Below, piece after piece: positions 46,649 through 55,242 of a stretch of 64,000 nucleotides of DNA. The notes under the pieces are model-generated. The model did no database searches. It worked only from the letters and a program-made list of their open reading frames with translations, and was not told the origin of the DNA. The translations under genes and the position numbers were made by a program. Source of the DNA: CAXQUZ01 sp942491145 (GTDB lineage: Bacteria; Myxococcota_A; UBA796; UBA2385); NCBI GenBank assembly GCA_942491145.1, contig CALOBC010000025.1:62001-126000 (forward strand), read 5' to 3'. How positions within the stretch are numbered: position 1 is the stretch's first letter; every line of letters begins with the position of its first letter.

Positions 46649-47335
46649 GTGAACTTCAAGCATCTCGCACTGGGCCTCGCCCTTCTCGTCCCTTCCCTCG
46701 CCTACTCGACCGACGCATCGGCCGGCGACGAGTACCTGAAGTGTGAGAACAAAAAGGACGACAAGTCCAAGGCCAAGTGCAACAAGACCTACGGCAAGTG
46801 GCTCACCAAGCAGAAGTCCAGCACCACCCCGATCATGCCCTCCATGCTCAACGACAAGCTGGCATCGCTTGACGAAGAGGGCAAGAACCCCTTCGCCACC
46901 GACGACTGGTACATGGGTTCCTCCGACACCGGCCTTGAGTCGGTCGACGCGCTTCTCAACGAAGTGAACAAGGTCATGGGCACCGTGAAGATGGCCAAGT
47001 ACGTGGGCCACCTCCACAAGACGGGCGACAAGGATCAGGCCACCGAGCTGGCCAGCATCATCCTTCCCGACCTGATCAACCTGAAGGACATCGTTCCCAC
47101 CCTTCAGGAGAAGCTGGCTGCTGTCCAGGCTGACCTTCCGAACCTCGCGAAGGAAAACCCCAAGGCTGCTCTCTCGGCCGGCAAGCCCATCGCTGCCACA
47201 GTCAAGAACATCGCCAAGCTTCCCGGTGACCTCGCTGGCGCCCTCAAGGCCATCACCCCCCTCGCAAAGGGTTCGGTTGACGCAGCCAAGGACATGGCTG
47301 CCGACAAGGTGAAGGACGCTGCAGGCGGCAAGTGA
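46649..47335 (+). CDS. Secreted Lys/Ala-rich helical protein, unknown
   Basis: 228 residues. The N-terminus VNFKHLALGLALLVPSLAYSTDASAGD is a clear signal peptide cleaved after ASA. The mature part has one possible disulfide (CENKK...CNKTY) and long amphipathic helices rich in Lys, Ala, Leu and Asp, e.g. the C-terminal GSVDAAKDMAADKVKDAAGG. GTG 46649 has GTGGAG upstream. Lower GC and many Lys codons compared with neighbours point to high expression or a different history. A strong terminator follows. Function unknown. Confidence 0.75.
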   Translation: MNFKHLALGLALLVPSLAYSTDASAGDEYLKCENKKDDKSKAKCNKTYGKWLTKQKSSTTPIMPSMLNDKLASLDEEGKNPFATDDWYMGSSDTGLESVDALLNEVNKVMGTVKMAKYVGHLHKTGDKDQATELASIILPDLINLKDIVPTLQEKLAAVQADLPNLAKENPKAALSAGKPIAATVKNIAKLPGDLAGALKAITPLAKGSVDAAKDMAADKVKDAAGGK

Positions 47336-47358
47336 GCTTCCTGGCCTGAATCACAAAG

Positions 47359-47388
47359 CCCCCGTCGAGCAATCGGCGGGGGTTTCGT
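47359..47388 (+). terminator. Rho-independent terminator
   Basis: CCCCCGTCG, loop AGCAAT, CGGCGGGGG, then TTTC: a 9-bp stem with one G-T wobble, 24 bases after the secreted-protein stop. Confidence 0.8.
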
Positions 47389-47458
47389 GCGTCTTGAAGA
47401 TGCCTGAAGGTGCCAGGGCTCGCGGCCATGGGTGACACCCCCAACAGCCGTCAAGCGC

Positions 47459-48115
47459 TCAGCGCAGCTCACCGGCGGCCCGGCGGGCTTCGTGTTGCAT
47501 CCATGCTTCGGTCGCATCCACATCCAACGCAGACATCTTCGCGATGCGTTGCTTGATGCGCTGAACCCGCTGGGTCACCGCCGCCCGACTGACGCCATGC
47601 ACCCGCGCCAGCTCCGCCCGACTTCCCGATGCCAACAGGTCGATCAGGTAGTCCCGATCACGGTTGTCGAGGGGGCACTCCGGCACGTAGACCATGGCCT
47701 CGTCTGGCGCTGGTGGCACGACGGACCACGCGCGCACCACGTCTCCGGCATCCCCGTCCAGGGCATCCCGTTCCCGGATGCGGCGTCGGGCCGCTTTCCA
47801 GCAGTGTCGGTCGCTGATGCGCCGCACATACGCGAGCAGCTCGGGCAGCACCTGCCCTCGGAACCCGGACAGCGCCCCATTGAGAAGCTCATAGAGCACG
47901 TCGGCGACGACTTCCTCGCGCTCGGCGCCACTCAACAGATCTGCGTACCGGTTGCGGACGAGGGTCTGGAGGCGGCGGTCCACGTAGCCTGCGAGCGTGA
48001 TGAACAAGGCCCGCGCTTCGGGGGCATGCCGGTCACACAGGAGCGCTTGCACCTGTTGCTGAAGCTGCGTCGGCGCCTCACTCGCCACTGGCGGAGTCTG
48101 GGAGAGAGAGTCCAT
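47459..48115 (-). CDS. Sigma-70-like RNA polymerase sigma factor (atypical)
   Basis: 218 residues. A region-2-like part spans about residues 35-110 (ALFITLAGYVDRRLQTLVRN, REEVVADVLYELLNGALSGF, YVRRISDRHCWKAARRR). A region-4-like helix-turn-helix is near 165-190 (SRAELARVHGVSRAAVTQRV). It resembles ECF-type sigma factors, but the linker is long and region 2 diverges. Its ATG lies one base after the stop of a 65-residue exported peptide gene (TGAGATG), which in turn overlaps a cytosolic protein gene. No conventional anti-sigma factor is next to it. A conditional regulator role is inferred. Confidence 0.7.
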   Translation of the reverse strand: MDSLSQTPPVASEAPTQLQQQVQALLCDRHAPEARALFITLAGYVDRRLQTLVRNRYADLLSGAEREEVVADVLYELLNGALSGFRGQVLPELLAYVRRISDRHCWKAARRRIRERDALDGDAGDVVRAWSVVPPAPDEAMVYVPECPLDNRDRDYLIDLLASGSRAELARVHGVSRAAVTQRVQRIKQRIAKMSALDVDATEAWMQHEARRAAGELR

Positions 48116-48116
48116 C

Positions 48117-48314
48117 TCAGAAGCCGACGTAGAGGCCCGAGCTCTTCGGGTCAGGCGTGTGTTGGAACGGCGACGGGGCCGGGGGTGGTGCCTCGGTGCA
48201 CGTCGCAGTGTCGTCCTGCGACGCCGGAACACAGGACCGCGCTTCGATGGCGTCCGAGGAGAAACCCGCGAACCAGCCCGTGAGAGCAAGGAGGAGTGCA
48301 GCAAAGGAAGGCAT
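48117..48314 (-). CDS. Small exported peptide (65 residues)
   Basis: Residues 1-17 are hydrophobic (MPSFAALLLALTGWFAG) as in a signal peptide. The mature part of about 45 residues contains two cysteines (ARSCVPASQDDTATCTEAPPPAPS) and ends in GLYVGF. It could form a single disulfide. Its ATG overlaps the upstream gene's stop (TGATG) and GGAG is nearby; its stop is one base before the sigma gene. This tight packing makes it a real gene rather than noise. Role unknown; a secreted or membrane-held signal or inhibitor is a guess. Confidence 0.6.
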   Translation of the reverse strand: MPSFAALLLALTGWFAGFSSDAIEARSCVPASQDDTATCTEAPPPAPSPFQHTPDPKSSGLYVGF

Positions 48315-48919
48315 CAGGAGTTCTCCGTACGAAGAAGAGCGAGGTCGGGGTCGAGCGAGATGAGGGTGTCGAGGCCCGACACCAGGGCGACAGGCAGAGA
48401 GCATCGCACCCGTGCGTACAGCTCGCGGGCTTCTGTGACATCGCCCAAGCGAATCAAAGCGCTGAGCACGTTGGAGAGGTTGCCGGGGCTGCGCTGACGC
48501 TCGAAGGCCCTGGAGAAGTAGTCGAGGGCAACACCGTAGTGTCCCTGATAAAAGGCCAAAGCACCCCGATGGCGGTCCACCCCGGCCAGGTGCATGTCGA
48601 GATCCGGCCCGCCCATCGCCAACGCGAGCTGCTCCCGCTCGGCCACCAAACGCGCAGCCTCTGAGAAGTCTTTCACCGCCGGAGACATCGCGATGACATG
48701 CAGCGCCGACAGGTACATCAACCGATCGATGCGCCCCGAGTCCAGAAACTCGCGGGCCATCGCCCGACCCGTGTGCGCTTCAAAGCTTGAGGACTGGATT
48801 GCGGCACCGATCTCGGCCATTGCCGCACGCTGCGCTTGGGGCACCGAGTCGGCCCAGGCCAGGTAGGCATCGTGGTCCACCCGCTGCAGGACCCGGTCGT
48901 AGAGCGCTTCGTAGTTCAT
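48314..48919 (-). CDS. Helical repeat (TPR-like) protein, unknown
   Basis: 201 residues, mostly alpha-helical, with TPR-like helix pairs in the second half (GHYGVALDYFSRAFERQRSPG, LSNVLSALIRLGDVTEARELYARV). No signal or membrane helix, so it is cytosolic. First gene of the three-gene unit with the exported peptide and the sigma-like factor. It may act as a partner or inhibitor of the sigma factor, inferred only from position. The ATG at 48919 has a weak ribosome site. Confidence 0.65.
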   Translation of the reverse strand: MNYEALYDRVLQRVDHDAYLAWADSVPQAQRAAMAEIGAAIQSSSFEAHTGRAMAREFLDSGRIDRLMYLSALHVIAMSPAVKDFSEAARLVAEREQLALAMGGPDLDMHLAGVDRHRGALAFYQGHYGVALDYFSRAFERQRSPGNLSNVLSALIRLGDVTEARELYARVRCSLPVALVSGLDTLISLDPDLALLRTENS

Positions 48920-49071
48920 CGGCAATTGCTCAGGGGCTGGGGAGAGGCGCGGTTGCCGGCTCAATGCCGTCGGACACGGCCACCGCTCATGGGGTGCGGG
49001 TCAGAACCATCCGTGTTCACGCCCGACCGTGAGTTTTTTCGTGATTGTGGCCAAGCACTCCTTGCCAGACC

Positions 49072-49980
49072 CTACAAGATGCTGCGGCCCAGCGCACTCT
49101 CGATCAACCAGCGGGCCAGCTCGGCGGTCTTGTTGTGCACGTCGCGGGTGGGGTTGAGCTCGACCATCTCCATGCCCACCAGCTTGCCGGTCTGGGAGGC
49201 CCACTCACAGACCAGGTGGCTCTCGCGCAAGTTGAGCCCGCCCGGCACCGGCGTGCCCACCCCCGGCGCTTCGGTGGGGTCGACGCCGTCCAGATCAAAG
49301 CTCAGGTGGATGCCCGACGTGTGGCGCTGCACGTGCACCATCGCCTCTCGCAGGCAGACCGCCGTGCCCCGGGCGTCCAACTCCGACATGGTGTAGATGC
49401 GCACCCCGAGCTGTTTCACGAGGGTCCCTTCGCGCGCGTCTACGTCGCGGGCGCCGATGACCACCACGTCCTCGGGGTTCAGCGCAGGGCCGTCGGAGAT
49501 CATGCCCCGGGTCAGCGCCTCGGGCCCGTGCCCCAGCAGACACGCGAGCGGCATGCCATGGATGTTGCCCGAGGGGGAGGACTCGGGGGTGTTCATGTCC
49601 GCGTGGGCATCCACCCAGACCACGCCGAGCCGCTGCCCCCGTCGCCGGAAGGCCCGGCACATGCCCGAGATGGTGCCGACGGCGATGCTGTGGTCGCCGC
49701 CCAACACCAGCGGAAACTGGCCCGCGTCGACCGCTGCCTCCGCCCGTGCGGCCAGCCGCGTGCAGACCCGCACGATCTCGTCCAAGAACCGAGCGTTGCG
49801 GTCGCCGTGCATACGCTCCTCAAAGCTCGGCGTGCCAATGCTCTCGAAGTCTTTGACCGTGTGGCCCAAACGCCGAATGGCCGGCACCAGCCCTGCGACG
49901 TGCAGTGCGGACGGCCCCATGTCGGTCCCTCGGCGGCCGGCTCCAAGATCAAGGTGTACGTTGGTGAGCGCGATGTCCAC
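49072..49980 (-). CDS. rocF: Arginase
   Basis: 302 residues, normal length. Manganese-site motifs are complete: GGDHSIAVG near 102, DAHADMNTP near 132, and SFDLDGVDP near 238, plus the family C-terminus MEMVELNP. It hydrolyses arginine to ornithine and urea. GTG start with GGGAGG upstream. Divergent from the radical SAM gene, 111 bases apart. The nearest aminotransferase (42050) could in principle use ornithine but is far away. Confidence 0.93.
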   Translation of the reverse strand: MDIALTNVHLDLGAGRRGTDMGPSALHVAGLVPAIRRLGHTVKDFESIGTPSFEERMHGDRNARFLDEIVRVCTRLAARAEAAVDAGQFPLVLGGDHSIAVGTISGMCRAFRRRGQRLGVVWVDAHADMNTPESSPSGNIHGMPLACLLGHGPEALTRGMISDGPALNPEDVVVIGARDVDAREGTLVKQLGVRIYTMSELDARGTAVCLREAMVHVQRHTSGIHLSFDLDGVDPTEAPGVGTPVPGGLNLRESHLVCEWASQTGKLVGMEMVELNPTRDVHNKTAELARWLIESALGRSIL

Positions 49981-50091
49981 GTGGCCTCCCGGCTTCGCTG
50001 TGAGCCTATCCGAACCCCGGTCCCGCGCTGCGACCAGCGCCGCGCTACAGCCCGGGCCCCCTGAACCCCCAAGCCGAGGATGCCGGAAGCC

Positions 50092-52203
50092 ATGCGTGTC
50101 GCACTGGTCCTGCCACCCACAACCCAGCTCAACACGCCCTATCCGTCGATCTCCTATCTCTCAAGAGTGCTGGAAGAAGAGGGGCATCCGGTGCATCAGG
50201 CCGACCTGGGGCTTGAGCTCGCGCTGCGGTTGTTCAGTGCCGAAGGGCTCAGTACCGTGCTCGACACGATCGAGGCCCAAGCGGACGACGGGCTGCCGGA
50301 GCCCGCATGGGAAGCCTTGGCCCGCCGCGATGCCCTGGTGTCCACCATTGACAGTGTGGTCAGCTTCCTCCAGGGACGGGATCCGGGGCTCGCCGGCCAC
50401 CTGTGTCGCCCCAGTGCTTTGCCCGCCGGGCCCCGCCTGCGCCAGGCCGACAAGCAGGACACCGCGCACCACTTCGGACGAATGGGCCAGACCGACCACG
50501 CCCGGTACCGCGCCAGCCTCCACCTCGCCGACATCGCCGACCTGGTGACCAGCACCATCGACCCGGGCTTCGGCCTCGCCCGCTACCAGCACCACCTCGC
50601 GGCAGGCCCCTCCATGTGGGCACCCATCGCGGCGCGCCTGGGCCAGACGACGCTGCTGGATGGTTGGCTGGACTCCCTCGCCGACGCCCTGCTCGCGGAC
50701 GCCCGGCCGGACGTGGTCGGCCTCTCAGTCCCGTTCCCGGGCACCCTCTACGGGGCACTGCGCTTGGGAAGGCGCTTCCGGAATGCCGGCGCAATGGTCA
50801 TTCTCGGTGGCGGCTACCCCAACACAGAGCTGCGCGGGGTCAACGAGTCAGCACTGTGGACGTGCATCGATGCCATCACCTACGACGATGGCGAAGGCCC
50901 GATGCTCGCCATCCTCGACCACCTCAGCGGTCTGGGCGATCGACGACACCGCACCCGCACCGCAGCCGGCATGCACGATGCACCCCCTCCCCCGCGGGCC
51001 TTCAATCCAGCGCCCGACTACGGAAACCTGCCCCTGACCAGCTATCTCGGCATCCTGGACTCGCTGAGCCCCGCCCACCGGCTCTGGTCGGAAGCCCGCT
51101 GGAACAAGATCACGCTCGCCCACGGCTGCTACTGGAAGCGGTGCACGTTCTGCGACATCCAGCTCGACTACATCGCCCGGTACGAGCCGGCGAAGATCGA
51201 GCCGCTGCTGGACCACATCGAGCGCTTGGTGGAGGACACCGGCGTGCGGGGCTTCCACTTGGTCGATGAGGCCGCACCGCCTCGGTTGCTGCGGGCATTG
51301 GCGCTGGGCATCCTGGAGAGAGAGCTGTCCGTGGTGTTCTGGGGGAACATCCGCTTTGAGGCCGCCTTCACCGATGAGCTGTGCCTGCTGTTGGCCAAGG
51401 CCGGCATGGTGATGGCCACTGGCGGGCTCGAGGTCGCGTCCGACCGGCTGCTGAAGAAGATGGACAAGGGCGTCACGGTGGAGCAAGCCGCCCAAGCCGC
51501 CGCCGCCCTCACTGCGGCCGGTATCCAGGTCCACGCCTACCTGATGTATGGGTTCCCCACCCAGTCGGTGGCCGAGACCATCGACAGCATGGAGGTTGTG
51601 CGCCAGCTCTTCCGGGAAGGCACGGTGCAGAGTGCCTATTGGCATCGGTTCGTGCTCACCAAACACAGCGGTGTGGCCGTCGACCCCCACGGGCTGGGCA
51701 TCGAGGTGCCCCCCCTCCCCTTGGGCACCTTCGCGGCCAACGACCTGCCCCACCACGACCCCACCGGCGCCGACCCCGACGCCTTCGACGGTCCCCTCGC
51801 GACCGCCCTCGCCGCCTGGATGCGCGGCGACCACCTCGACCGTCCGGTCGGTGACTGGTTTGACCAGCCGATGCCCGCGCCGGTCTCGCCCCCGGATCGG
51901 GTGAGATTGGCCACCGGCGCACGCGGCGCGCTGCGGGGATGGCGACCGAAGACCCGTGTGGTGTGGCTTGGGGACGGTGTTCTCGAGGCTGACGACCGAG
52001 TAGTGTTGCTGGTGGGCGGAAAGCGCACCGAGATCTTCGGCCCTGAGCCAGCCCGCGGCTGGTTGGCCGAGGTGTTGCAAGCGGCCCACCCGGCCAACGC
52101 CCCCCTGCTGTGGCAGGACATCAAGGGCACCTTCCCCTCCAATTGGGACCGCTGGGCGAACCAGTGGCAGCGGGTGCGGGCAGCAGGCCTCATCGGCGTC
52201 TGA
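50092..52203 (+). CDS. B12-binding-type radical SAM enzyme
   Basis: 703 residues. The N-terminal 250 residues resemble a corrinoid-binding Rossmann domain (MRVALVLPPTTQLNTPYPSI and VVGLSVPFPGTLYGALRLG, with GGGYPNTELRG). The radical SAM cluster is Cys346-x4-Cys351-x2-Cys354 (GCYWKRCTFCD), the spacing seen in a subset of B12 radical SAM proteins rather than CX3CX2C. The barrel follows with GGLEVASDRLLKKMDKG. A helical and beta C-terminal region of about 150 residues is of unknown role. I prefer ATG 50092 over ATG 50080. Typical reactions are methyl transfer or ring rearrangement; substrate unknown. Confidence 0.83.
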   Translation: MRVALVLPPTTQLNTPYPSISYLSRVLEEEGHPVHQADLGLELALRLFSAEGLSTVLDTIEAQADDGLPEPAWEALARRDALVSTIDSVVSFLQGRDPGLAGHLCRPSALPAGPRLRQADKQDTAHHFGRMGQTDHARYRASLHLADIADLVTSTIDPGFGLARYQHHLAAGPSMWAPIAARLGQTTLLDGWLDSLADALLADARPDVVGLSVPFPGTLYGALRLGRRFRNAGAMVILGGGYPNTELRGVNESALWTCIDAITYDDGEGPMLAILDHLSGLGDRRHRTRTAAGMHDAPPPPRAFNPAPDYGNLPLTSYLGILDSLSPAHRLWSEARWNKITLAHGCYWKRCTFCDIQLDYIARYEPAKIEPLLDHIERLVEDTGVRGFHLVDEAAPPRLLRALALGILERELSVVFWGNIRFEAAFTDELCLLLAKAGMVMATGGLEVASDRLLKKMDKGVTVEQAAQAAAALTAAGIQVHAYLMYGFPTQSVAETIDSMEVVRQLFREGTVQSAYWHRFVLTKHSGVAVDPHGLGIEVPPLPLGTFAANDLPHHDPTGADPDAFDGPLATALAAWMRGDHLDRPVGDWFDQPMPAPVSPPDRVRLATGARGALRGWRPKTRVVWLGDGVLEADDRVVLLVGGKRTEIFGPEPARGWLAEVLQAAHPANAPLLWQDIKGTFPSNWDRWANQWQRVRAAGLIGV

Positions 52204-52266
52204 CTCGCCGGGGCTGGGTTCTTGCGGACTGGGCCGTTAGCTCCACCCCACCCCCAGGAGGCGTCC

Positions 52267-52866
52267 GTGTCACTCCGAGACCAGCTCCTCAAGGCCGGCC
52301 TGGCCGACAAGAAGAAGGTCTCCCGTGCCAACCGGGAGCTCAAGAAGGCCCGCAAGAAGCAACAAGGTGGCAAAGAGTCCCATGCGGTGGTGCGTGCCCG
52401 GAAAGCGGCGGCAGACAAAGCGGCTCGGCAAGCCCGCGTCGAGAAAGCCCGCGAAGAGCATGCCCTGCTCGTCGCGGCGAAGGAAGCTGCGGAGCGGCGC
52501 AAGCTGGTGAAGCGGCTGCTCCGGACTTGGCAGCTCCCCGACCGACAAGGCCAACAACTCTTCTTCCACAAGGCCGCCGATGGAGTGGGCATCGTGCGCT
52601 GCATGCTTCCGGCCTCGTGGGTCTACGACCTGAGGCGCGGCCAGCTCGCCGTGGCCTGGGCCGGCCTGTTGCCCGCCGACCCCGAGTATGTGGTCGTGCG
52701 ACACGAAGCTGCCCGGCGGGTCGCCACGATGGACCCCCAACGGTTGCTGTTCTGGAACGGTGACAATGCGCCAGACGAGGACGATCCCGCTCTGCAGCCC
52801 TATCACATGGGCGACATCGCCGACAGCCGAGAGCGTGTGCCCGACCGATGGTCCTGGTTGCGTTGA
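52267..52866 (+). CDS. DUF2058 family protein (YaiL-like)
   Basis: 199 residues with MSLRDQLLKAGLADKKKVSRANRE at the start, a Lys/Arg/Ala-rich helix to about 90, and a C-terminal beta domain (YVVVRHEAARRVATMDPQRLL). This is the layout of the DUF2058 (YaiL) family, probably nucleic-acid associated; role unknown. GTG 52267 has a perfect AGGAGG. Its end overlaps the ankyrin gene by 19 bases. Confidence 0.85.
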   Translation: MSLRDQLLKAGLADKKKVSRANRELKKARKKQQGGKESHAVVRARKAAADKAARQARVEKAREEHALLVAAKEAAERRKLVKRLLRTWQLPDRQGQQLFFHKAADGVGIVRCMLPASWVYDLRRGQLAVAWAGLLPADPEYVVVRHEAARRVATMDPQRLLFWNGDNAPDEDDPALQPYHMGDIADSRERVPDRWSWLR

Positions 52867-54077
52867 CCCCCAGCACTGCCGTTCCGACGCTCTGTCGCGT
52901 CGCCCGCCAAGGTGATCTGGACGAGGCCCGTTCGCTCCTCCAACAGGGCCACTTGGTGACCGCAAGGTCGGCGCTCGGCTGGACACCCCTGCATGGCGCC
53001 GCGTGGTGTGACGCCGGCGATCTGGCGAGAGAGCTCATTGTTGCTGGCGCAGACCCCGATGCCCGCACGGTCGACGGCCTGAGCCCGGCGATGGTTGCGG
53101 CCGGCCGGGGCAGCGCCGCAACACTTGCCTGCCTCTGCGCCAACCACGCGACCCTCTCTCTGCGCAGCCCCGATGGGCGTACTGCCCTGGAGAGCGCCGT
53201 TCAAGCAGGGCACTTGGAGCTGGCCCTCGACCTCATCCAAGCCGGCGCTCCACTCGACAGCGCCTTGGTGGCGCTCATCCTGCGCGCGGTGCTCCACGAC
53301 CAGGGCCAGCAGCTGTGGCACATCGAGCCACGGGGCGACGCCACCCTGCGGACCGGCCACTGGTGCTGGCTCACCCGGGGCGTCCTCCCGACAGACTCGG
53401 ATCTGCTGGATCCCTTGCAACCATGGCTCATCGAGTCCTCCACGGACCGCATCCACATTCGGGGCCGCATCACCTTTCTCGCGGTCGAAGAAGTGCCCGA
53501 CGACGCCCGCCCAGAAGGCATGCCATCCGCCGCCTGGCGCCACCGACAGGGGTGGACCGAGCCGGTCGAGGCGGCACTGCACGGTGACTTGCCCCCGGAC
53601 CAGCCGGACTCCCGGGGGTTCCTGCCCATCCTCGACGCCATCCGGGCTGGTTCCGCAGCTGCGGTGTCGGCCCTCCTGGACCTCGGCGCCGACCCCTGCC
53701 GCCGGCCCCACTACGGGCTCATGCGGGGGGCCACCCTGCTGCACAATGCCGCCGACAATGGCAATTCTGACAGCATTCATGCGCTCATCAATGCGGGCGC
53801 CGAAGTCGACGCCACCACCGCCAGTGGCTGGACCGCGCTGATGGTGGCCGCCCGGCGGGGGCACCTGGACGCCGTCCATGAGCTCCTGCGGGCCGGCGCC
53901 AACCAAGACCTGCGCAACGCACAGGGTCAGACCGCCATTGCCGTCGCCCAGAAGGTCCGCCGGGTCAAGGTCGCACGCGCCTTGCTCGTGGCCAGCAATG
54001 TTCCGCTCGCCACCGCTCCGCCCGAATTGCCAGCGGCCGGCGAGGACACTGAGTCCCTGCCGGCCGCTGATGACTAA
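52848..54077 (+). CDS. Ankyrin-repeat protein
   Basis: 409 residues. Ankyrin repeats near 15-45, 44-75 (LGWTPLHGAAWCDAGDLARELIVAGADPDA), 77-110 and 110-140, then an insert of about 120 residues without repeats (WHIEPRGDATLRTGHWCW...), then repeats near 268-390 (TLLHNAADNGNSDSIHALINAGAEVDA, GWTALMVAARRGHLDAVHELLRAGAN). Cytosolic, no signal. Overlap of the start with the DUF2058 gene indicates an operon. Protein-protein binding is expected; partner unknown. Confidence 0.82.
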   Translation: MVLVALTPSTAVPTLCRVARQGDLDEARSLLQQGHLVTARSALGWTPLHGAAWCDAGDLARELIVAGADPDARTVDGLSPAMVAAGRGSAATLACLCANHATLSLRSPDGRTALESAVQAGHLELALDLIQAGAPLDSALVALILRAVLHDQGQQLWHIEPRGDATLRTGHWCWLTRGVLPTDSDLLDPLQPWLIESSTDRIHIRGRITFLAVEEVPDDARPEGMPSAAWRHRQGWTEPVEAALHGDLPPDQPDSRGFLPILDAIRAGSAAAVSALLDLGADPCRRPHYGLMRGATLLHNAADNGNSDSIHALINAGAEVDATTASGWTALMVAARRGHLDAVHELLRAGANQDLRNAQGQTAIAVAQKVRRVKVARALLVASNVPLATAPPELPAAGEDTESLPAADD

Positions 54078-54090
54078 TCGAGAACGGTGC

Positions 54091-54369
54091 TCAGGAAGCC
54101 TGGGCCCGCTGGACGACCCGACGAACGGGAACCGTGCTCACCAGGGCGACATGGCCATCGCCACGCTCCAGCTTGAACTCGGTGCCTTCGAGGTCCTCGA
54201 CTTCGACGTAGCGAGCGATGACTTCGAGGATCTCGGTCTTCATGGCCTCGAGCTGACCCGGGGTAAGATCGACCTGATCGTGGATGAGCAGGAACTTCAG
54301 GCGTTGCTTCGCCTCGTCTTTGCTGTTCTTGTTGGTGCGGCCAAGAAACCGGTTGATGAGGTCTTTCAT
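54091..54369 (-). CDS. minE: Cell division topological specificity factor MinE
   Basis: 92 residues, normal length. The N-terminal MinD-interacting part (MKDLINRFLGR, RLKFLLIHDQVDLTPGQLEAM) and the C-terminal topological domain (ILEVIARYVEVEDLEG) are both present. It stimulates MinD ATPase and drives pole-to-pole oscillation. Its ATG overlaps the minD stop (ATGA). Confidence 0.94.
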   Translation of the reverse strand: MKDLINRFLGRTNKNSKDEAKQRLKFLLIHDQVDLTPGQLEAMKTEILEVIARYVEVEDLEGTEFKLERGDGHVALVSTVPVRRVVQRAQAS

Positions 54370-55184
54370 CCTGCCATCCCCCGGGCCGGAGCAAGGCCCA
54401 TCCACCGCAAGAAGGTCTTCCAGGCGCCCGGCTCGGTCTCGAAGACCACTTCCGGTACGTCCTTTTCGCCCAGGACGCGGCGGGCGACCCGGCGGTAGGC
54501 CTCGCCCACGATGCTGGTCTCGTCGAACACCACCGGCCGGCCACGGTTGGCGCTGACGATGATGTCTTCGTGGTCGGGCACAATGCCGAGCAGCGGGATG
54601 GCGAGGATCTCGAGGATGTCGTCCTTGTTCATCATGTCGCCGGCTTCGACCATCTTGGCGCGGAAGCGGTTGATGATGAGCTCGGGCTCGGGAAGCTCAG
54701 CAGCCTCGACCATGCCGATGATGCGGTCAGCATCGCGGATGGCGCTGACCTCCGGCGTGGTGACGATGATGGCCCGGTCTGCACCGGCGACGGCGTTCTT
54801 GAAGCCCTGCTCAATGCCGGCGGGGCAGTCGACGAGGATGTAGTCGAAGTCCTCTTTGAGCTTCGCGATGAGATCCCGCATCTGCTGTGGGGTGACCGCG
54901 TTCTTGTCCCGAGTCTGGGCAGCCGGCAGCAGGAAGAGTCCCTCCGCCCGCTTGTCCCGAATGAGTGCTTGGCGCAGCTTGCACTCACCTTCGATGACGT
55001 GCACCAGATCGTAGACGATGCGGTTTTCCAACCCCAAGATGACGTCGAGGTTGCGCAGGCCGATGTCGGCGTCGATGACGGCGACCTTCTTGCCATTGAG
55101 TGCCAGCGCGACGCCAAGGTTGGCAGTGGTCGTGGTCTTGCCCACACCGCCCTTTCCAGACGTGACGACAATGCATTCGCTCAT
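54366..55184 (-). CDS. minD: Septum site-determining ATPase MinD
   Basis: 272 residues. The deviant Walker A is GKGGVGKTTTTAN near residue 10, switch I is DADIGLRNLDV near 40, and the C-terminal amphipathic helix (GAWKTFLRWMGLAP) is the membrane-targeting sequence. It recruits MinC and MinE. Third in spacing after minC (58 bases) and overlapping minE. A second chromosome-partition ParA is not implied; the DADIGLRN motif and minCE neighbours settle the assignment. Confidence 0.95.
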   Translation of the reverse strand: MSECIVVTSGKGGVGKTTTTANLGVALALNGKKVAVIDADIGLRNLDVILGLENRIVYDLVHVIEGECKLRQALIRDKRAEGLFLLPAAQTRDKNAVTPQQMRDLIAKLKEDFDYILVDCPAGIEQGFKNAVAGADRAIIVTTPEVSAIRDADRIIGMVEAAELPEPELIINRFRAKMVEAGDMMNKDDILEILAIPLLGIVPDHEDIIVSANRGRPVVFDETSIVGEAYRRVARRVLGEKDVPEVVFETEPGAWKTFLRWMGLAPARGMAG

Positions 55185-55242
55185 GGGCGGTCTCCAGGGA
55201 AGAGCGACAAGTAAATAGTTGAATTCATAGAAGATTCTGCGT

